64,000 bases of DNA from an uncultured Burkholderiales bacterium (GTDB lineage: Bacteria; Pseudomonadota; Gammaproteobacteria; Burkholderiales; Burkholderiaceae_C), in assembly GCA_903871545.1 (NCBI GenBank), contig CAIQHG010000083.1:1-64000 (forward strand), read 5' to 3'. The notes below the pieces were generated by a model. It saw nothing but the letters and a program-made list of their open reading frames with translations. It had not been told where the DNA came from and did no database searches. A program made the translations under genes and the position numbers. This document shows, piece by piece, positions 62,240 to 64,000 of the stretch (position 1 is its first letter; the number at the start of each line of letters is the position of its first letter).

Positions 62240-62574
62240 GCTCAACCTCCTAAACTCAAAAAAACGCTGATTAAAATTTTTTGACCCTCACTCAAATTTC
62301 TCATTTAAATGGTCGGATAAGAAATTAGCGATAGTTTGCCAATGGCTGATAAGTCATTGATTCTTTGCAATCTTATTGCTAATTGAGCACAACTTGCAAT
62401 CAATATGTTGTCAATCAAGGGAAATCCACTAGCGAATTTAATTTGAGTCATGATCATAATTCTTCATGATTATGAAATTAATCTTTATCACTTTAGAGAA
62501 TCATTTAGTTGATAGCTAATGTTTCAACCATTGATTTAGAGACATAAAATTCTGATAATAATGATAAATTTATC
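62240..62574. other. Divergent intergenic region, 335 bases, no gene seen
   Basis: AT-rich sequence between the hydratase gene and the LivF-like gene. Several TTGCAATCAATA/TGATTCTTTGCAAT-like words occur, but I find no -24/-12 element with correct spacing and no clear terminator. Confidence 0.4.
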
Positions 62575-63414
62575 GTGATATCAACAGCATCCACCGAACC
62601 TGCGACGCTTAGTAAGAAGGCTATGCTGAGTATCAACAACCTTCAGGTCTTTTATGACCATGCGGTTGAGGCGGTGCGGGACGTCTCCCTTGAGGTTGGA
62701 GGCGGGCGCATTGTTGCGCTCTTAGGTAGCAACGGAGCCGGTAAATCTACCGTTCTCAAAGCGATAAGCGGGGTACTTTACCCCGAGGAAGGAGAGATCA
62801 CCGGAGGAGGTGTCTCCTTCGCCGGTAAAGCTATCAACAAACTCCCTGCGCATGAGATTGTGCGTTTGGGCTTGGTGCAGGTACCCGAGGGCCGTCGCCT
62901 CTTTGATACTTTGACTGTAGAGGAGAATTTGCTAATGGGCGGCTACGTTCGTCCCTCATCTGAGTCCGCTGAGACCATGGACAGCATTTTTAAACTGTTT
63001 CCCGCCATTGAGGCGCATCGCAACAGAGTTTCGGGCTATCTCTCGGGGGGGCAGCAGCAAATGGTGGCAATTGGTCGTGCCTTGATGGGTAAGCCTAAAA
63101 TGCTGCTCCTTGATGAGCCCTCCCTTGGCTTAGCGCCGCAAATCATCTCTGAGATCTTCCAAGCGATTCGAAAGCTGCGCGATGAGAGTGGCCTCACTGT
63201 ACTCTTGGTGGAGCAAAATGCGCAACTCGCTTTGTCAGTCGCCGATTACGGCTACTTTATGGAGCGTGGACGAGTGGTGCTGGACGATACCCCTCAAAAG
63301 TTACTGGCCAATGATGACGTGAAGGAGTTTTACCTAGGCGTTCAAGAGGGGGGCGAGCGCCGCAGTATGCGAGATATCAAACACTACAAACGGCGCAAAA
63401 GGTGGCTGTCATGA
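62575..63414 (+). CDS. Branched-chain-type ABC ATPase, LivF-like
   Basis: 279 residues from the GTG at 62575, or 263 from the ATG at 62623, which has AAGG close upstream; the true start is undecided. Walker A GSNGAGKST, signature YLSGGQQQMVAIGRAL, Walker B MLLLDEPSLGLAP, switch VEQNAQL. It ends with an unusual basic tail (GERRSMRDIKHYKRRKRWLS). It overlaps the LivG-like gene by four bases. It opens a second, conventionally unfused Liv operon. Confidence 0.93.
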   Translation: MISTASTEPATLSKKAMLSINNLQVFYDHAVEAVRDVSLEVGGGRIVALLGSNGAGKSTVLKAISGVLYPEEGEITGGGVSFAGKAINKLPAHEIVRLGLVQVPEGRRLFDTLTVEENLLMGGYVRPSSESAETMDSIFKLFPAIEAHRNRVSGYLSGGQQQMVAIGRALMGKPKMLLLDEPSLGLAPQIISEIFQAIRKLRDESGLTVLLVEQNAQLALSVADYGYFMERGRVVLDDTPQKLLANDDVKEFYLGVQEGGERRSMRDIKHYKRRKRWLS

Positions 63415-64000
63415 GCTCCTCTACGCAGCTACTGGGCGCCTCCAACGCCACACCAATTCTCGAGTTCTCCAATGTCTCCAAGCGCTTCGGCGGCTTAGAG
63501 GCCCTTGGCGGCATTAACCTGAGCGTGATACAAGGAGAGATCTGCAGCGTGATAGGTCCCAACGGCGCGGGCAAGACTACGCTTTTTAACCTTGCATCGT
63601 GTTTGCTTAAACCATCCGAGGGGAGTTTGAGTTTTGACGGAGAAGACATAAGTAATTTGCCGGCTCATAACCTGGCTAAACGCGGACTTGCGCGCACCTT
63701 TCAAAACCTCGCAGTGTTTAAACACGAGAGCGTGATGGATAACATTTTGATTGGTATGCATTCACGTTTAGATACGAACATTTTCAGCGCAGCGGTCTTT
63801 TGGGGGGCCACCAGAAACGCTGAAATTCGCGCGAGAGAGACCGCAGAGGAAATCATTGAATTTTTAGAGATCGAGGCGATTCGTGATTTACCTGTGGGCA
63901 CGCTTTCTTATGGCCTGCAAAAGAGAGTTGAGTTGGGCCGCGCCCTAGCGATGCAACCCAGGTTACTTTTGTTGGACGAAATGGTCTCAGGCATGAATCA
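63411..64000 (+). CDS. Branched-chain-type ABC ATPase, LivG-like (3' truncated by window end)
   Basis: The frame opens at ATG 63411 (MSSSTQLLGASNATPILEFS), overlaps the LivF-like stop (ATGA), and is still open at the end of the window. Walker A GPNGAGKTT, Q-loop RTFQNLAVF, signature LSYGLQKRVELGRAL and Walker B LLLLDEMVSGMN are visible. Note Met where Pro is usual in the Walker B region (LLDEP). The LivH/LivM permeases and receptor should lie beyond the window. Confidence 0.92.
   Translation, partial: MSSSTQLLGASNATPILEFSNVSKRFGGLEALGGINLSVIQGEICSVIGPNGAGKTTLFNLASCLLKPSEGSLSFDGEDISNLPAHNLAKRGLARTFQNLAVFKHESVMDNILIGMHSRLDTNIFSAAVFWGATRNAEIRARETAEEIIEFLEIEAIRDLPVGTLSYGLQKRVELGRALAMQPRLLLLDEMVSGMN

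Noticed and set aside
1-64000. CRISPR arrays, tRNA/rRNA genes, prophage, integrases, toxin-antitoxin pairs
   Set aside because: None could be recognised by reading: no regular repeat-spacer units, no cloverleaf-like or rRNA-like sequence, and no integrase or phage structural proteins.

Overview
The window looks like a chromosomal accessory region of a betaproteobacterium, probably Burkholderiales. The main reasons are an orphan TctC/Bug-type solute receptor, a LivM-type permease fused to ATPase domains, and an ANTAR-controlled assimilatory nitrate operon. Base composition is moderate to slightly AT-rich by eye. The assignment is inferred from gene families only; no rRNA or tRNA is present to test it.

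Layout. 1-6.1 kb: the 3' end of a branched-chain-type substrate-binding protein gene, then small general-purpose genes (cupin, nucleoside deaminase, DUF3330, DUF2789, MarC, BON, CsbD, a BPL_N-type protein). 6.3 kb: a decayed IS110-type transposase fragment. 6.6-16.7 kb: a ureide/amide catabolic block with a TctC receptor, an aspartoacylase-like hydrolase, AtzG/AtzE-like amidohydrolase, a taurine/nitrate-type ABC transporter in an operon with a VOC protein and an AtzH/HpxZ-like protein, a PuuE-like polysaccharide deacetylase and a 2-oxoglutarate/Fe(II)-type oxygenase. 16.7-21.6 kb: a branched-chain-type ABC transporter in which LivM, LivG and LivF are one 880-residue polypeptide. 21.8-30.9 kb: DUF1348 and MocR genes divergent from a complete Nit1C cluster (nitrilase, radical SAM, GNAT, AIR-synthase-like, glycosyltransferase, flavoprotein and two small proteins), a cluster linked in the literature to growth on cyanide and nitrogen starvation. 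30.9-40.5 kb: nitrate assimilation (NrtABD-type transporter, NirBD, NasA) behind a riboregulatory leader, with the ANTAR regulator NasT. 40.5-47.6 kb: a Dpp-type transporter plus amidase. 48.4-57.9 kb: two more taurine/nitrate-type ABC transporters, a CoA-transferase, an alpha/beta hydrolase and a second amidase. 58.5-64 kb: a CBS protein, an epoxide-hydrolase-like enzyme, isovaleryl-CoA dehydrogenase, enoyl-CoA hydratase and the start of another Liv transporter operon.

The unifying theme is nitrogen scavenging. Five operons (Liv fusion, Nit1C, nitrate, Dpp-amidase, and the 57.9-kb ABC transporter) are each preceded by a sigma-54 -24/-12 element with exact GG-N10-GC spacing. Several also have NtrC-like half-sites or dyads (GCAC-N7-GTGC) about 80-150 bp further upstream. 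The nitrate operon adds a second layer: an intrinsic terminator whose 5' arm overlaps a hexaloop hairpin (loop AAAGGC) of the kind ANTAR proteins bind. I read the window as a nitrogen-limitation island collecting amides, nitriles or cyanide, ureides, peptides and nitrate. Regulation and substrates are inferred; the gene families are mostly clear.
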